The translations under genes were made by a program, and so were the position numbers. The notes under the pieces are model-generated. The model saw nothing but the letters and a program-made list of their open reading frames with translations. It was not told the origin of the DNA and made no database searches. A stretch of DNA of 64,000 nt from Roseivirga echinicomitans (GTDB taxonomy: Bacteria > Bacteroidota > Bacteroidia > Cytophagales > Cyclobacteriaceae), in NCBI RefSeq assembly GCF_001592935.1, contig NZ_LRDB01000002.1, positions 232,700 to 296,699 of the forward strand, read 5' to 3'. This document shows, in pieces, positions 62,579-64,000 of this stretch (its first letter is position 1; each line of letters opens with the position of its first letter).

Positions 62579-62968
62579 TTAATTAAGGAGGTAGGGAACG
62601 ATCATGGTGAACTCAGGAATGATGACTTCAAACTGTTTTCCGTCCATCACCCTTTCCATCAAATAGATGCCACGCATTTTGCCAATACCGCTTCTCAGGT
62701 TGCAACCAGACACATATTGATGCTTTTCGCCCGGTTCTAAAACAGGTTGTTGTCCTACAACACCTTCACCTTCTACCTCGCGCATTTCGTTATTGGTATC
62801 GAAAATCTGCCAATGTCTGCGGTGTAGCTTGATTGTGTTTTCACCATCGTTTTCAATCGTAATGCGGTAGGTAAACACAAAGTGATTTTGTGCCGGACTG
62901 GAGTATTCCGGTTGATAGTGGGTTTCCACACTTACTTTTACACCTTCTGTTATTGCTGTTACAATCAT
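62579..62968 (-). CDS. apaG: ApaG domain protein
   Basis: A 129-residue single-domain protein of the ApaG family: VTEGVKVSVETHYQPE-type start, YRITIENDGENTIKLHRRHW, VGEGVVGQQPVLEPGE-like central turn, and the conserved GKMRGIYLM near the C terminus. ApaG has an immunoglobulin-like beta fold and is linked to Co/Mg resistance in enterobacteria, but its function is unsettled. The Gly-rich GxGxxGxxP-type stretch (residues 72-82) is present. It lies upstream of the methyltransferase in the same direction. Confidence 0.93.
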   Translation of the reverse strand: MIVTAITEGVKVSVETHYQPEYSSPAQNHFVFTYRITIENDGENTIKLHRRHWQIFDTNNEMREVEGEGVVGQQPVLEPGEKHQYVSGCNLRSGIGKMRGIYLMERVMDGKQFEVIIPEFTMIVPYLLN

Positions 62969-63040
62969 TTATGGCTTTCGCTTCAGAGTTTTAAAGATAT
63001 AGATTACTTTTAAAATTACTAATGAGAAAACGAAAATTCG

Positions 63041-63703
63041 ATGAATGTTAATATTGAGGAGAGCTGGAGAGAAGTTTTAAAAGAGGAGTTTGAGAAGGAG
63101 TATTTCAAAGGTTTGACGGATTTTGTGAAGGAGGAATATAAAACTCAAACCATTTTTCCGGCAGGGAATAACATTTTCAGAGCTTTCGATCAATGTGCTT
63201 TTGACGATGTAAAAGTGGTGATTCTGGGGCAAGACCCATACCACGGCCCCGGGCAAGCCAATGGGCTTTGTTTTTCAGTAAAAGAAGGAATGCCTTTCCC
63301 GCCTTCTTTGGTGAATATTTTTAAAGAAATTAAAGACGACCTTGGCAAAGACATTCCACCAAACGGTTCGCTCGATCGTTGGGCACAACAGGGAGTATTA
63401 TTACTCAACGCAACTTTGACCGTTCGAGCGCATCAGGCAGGTTCACACCAAAACAAAGGCTGGGAAGAGTTTACCAACGCAGTTATTCATCAACTGGCTT
63501 CGCGAAAACAAGGAGTAGTCTATTTGCTTTGGGGCAGCTATGCCCAGAAGAAAGCCTCCTTTGTTGACGATAAATCAAACTTAATTTTGAAAGCGCCACA
63601 TCCTTCACCATTGTCTTCTTATCGAGGTTTCTTTGGCTGCAAGCACTTTAGTAGGACAAATGCTTATTTGGAAGAAAAAGGAGGTGATGGAATTGAGTGG
63701 TGA
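63041..63703 (+). CDS. ung: Uracil-DNA glycosylase
   Basis: Family 1 uracil-DNA glycosylase of 220 residues that removes uracil from DNA. The water-activating motif GQDPYHGPGQANGLCFSV (Asp65), the FPPSLVNIFKE loop, LLNATLTVR, and the C-terminal HPSPLSSYRGFFGCKHF motif are all complete. It is divergent from apaG and ends just before a strong hairpin shared with the next, convergent gene. Confidence 0.97.
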   Translation: MNVNIEESWREVLKEEFEKEYFKGLTDFVKEEYKTQTIFPAGNNIFRAFDQCAFDDVKVVILGQDPYHGPGQANGLCFSVKEGMPFPPSLVNIFKEIKDDLGKDIPPNGSLDRWAQQGVLLLNATLTVRAHQAGSHQNKGWEEFTNAVIHQLASRKQGVVYLLWGSYAQKKASFVDDKSNLILKAPHPSPLSSYRGFFGCKHFSRTNAYLEEKGGDGIEW

Positions 63704-63709
63704 TAGTTA

Positions 63710-63746
63710 TCAACCCTTGGAGGGTTCAAAACCCTCCAAGGGTTGA
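63710..63746. terminator. Bidirectional hairpin terminator
   Basis: A 17-bp perfect inverted repeat (TCAACCCTTGGAGGGTT, loop CAA, mirror arm) followed by TTTT lies between ung and the convergent partial gene. It would act mainly as ung terminator. Confidence 0.85.
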
Positions 63747-63750
63747 TTTT

Positions 63751-64000
63751 CTATTTGTCCTTAAATTTAATTTTCAACAGCACCGGGTTTTCTGATTGAA
63801 AGATTTCTTCTAAGTCAAAACCTCCTGCTACTGTCCATTGATTCTTGCCAAGATTATCTATAAACTCTTCGAAATCGTAGGCAGCAATTGAACTTACCAG
63901 CCTGTCATCTTCCCAAGTAAGAAACGTTAGGTTATAGTCTTCTTTGTCTTTCTTCCGTAAATCGAAGCGAAAGAAATCCCCTGTTTCTCTATCGATGTAT
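63751..64000 (-). CDS. Unknown protein, C-terminal fragment
   Basis: An open minus-strand frame of 83 codons runs from the right window edge to a TAG at 63751. The visible peptide includes IDRETGDFFRFDLRKK, FLTWEDDRLVSSIAAYDFEEF and ends KIKFKDK. It is charged and aromatic-rich with no recognised motif. It is the 3' part of a longer gene, and it ends against the terminator hairpin as expected for a real gene. Confidence 0.6.
   Translation of the reverse strand, partial: YIDRETGDFFRFDLRKKDKEDYNLTFLTWEDDRLVSSIAAYDFEEFIDNLGKNQWTVAGGFDLEEIFQSENPVLLKIKFKDK

Overview
The window looks like a chromosomal segment of a marine-type Bacteroidota, most likely order Cytophagales. Support comes from the AT-rich sequence, the near absence of Shine-Dalgarno signals, the Bacteroidota-type promoter elements (TAnnTTTG), the SerB-SerA fusion enzyme, the pair of small outer-membrane barrel proteins and the polysaccharide gene set. 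The genus cannot be fixed from the sequence alone. No transposase, integrase, phage gene, rRNA or CRISPR array was seen.

Region 1 (1-8650) is housekeeping, mostly on the minus strand: the first codons of a Tet-like MFS transporter, murB, a DinB-like protein and a phosphohexomutase (the last three overlapping in one operon), a small plus-strand acidic protein, then a minus-strand operon of a penicillin-acylase family hydrolase, a membrane protein and a fused phosphoserine phosphatase / phosphoglycerate dehydrogenase.

Region 2 (8752-52619) is a nearly unbroken 44 kb plus-strand surface-polysaccharide locus. It opens with kdsC-kdsA (Kdo synthesis), a Wza-type export lipoprotein and a Wzc-type tyrosine kinase, followed by a decayed small EamA/SMR-type gene. 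A PglK/MsbA-type ABC flippase then heads the sugar genes. These form at least four precursor cassettes: (a) neuA-neuB-neuC for N-acetylneuraminate, followed by a HisF/HisH/WbpG-type amidotransferase trio and a pyruvyltransferase; (b) a pseudaminic-acid-like set (PseB, PseC, PseH, PseI) with a third-party group of aldo/keto reductase, SpsF-like cytidylyltransferase, class III aminotransferase, extra GNAT and MaoC hydratase, but no recognisable PseG; (c) a four-gene set of cytidylyltransferase, 2-hydroxyacid dehydrogenase, NAD-dependent epimerase and HAD phosphatase of unknown product; (d) PglF/E/D-like bacillosamine genes beside a PglC-like initiating phosphoglycosyltransferase. Between them lie one GT2, four GT4 and three unassigned GT-B-like proteins, methyltransferases, an AsnB-type amidotransferase and a Wzy-like polymerase. 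No Wzx flippase was recognised. A strong bidirectional terminator closes the locus at 52728-52766.

Region 3 (52790-64000) returns to mixed-strand core genes: two paralogous outer-membrane barrel proteins flanking tRNA-Arg(TCG), sucC and a LolD-like ATPase; then peroxiredoxin, an EamA permease, PhzF-like isomerase, a coiled-coil membrane protein, a TPMT-like methyltransferase, a beta-propeller lipoprotein, an O-methyltransferase-like protein, ApaG, uracil-DNA glycosylase and the 3' end of an unknown gene.

Taken together, the locus appears to build an acidic, amidated, pyruvylated glycan containing two or more nonulosonic acids. It would be started on bacillosamine-phosphate, flipped by the ABC protein, polymerised by Wzy and exported through Wza/Wzc.
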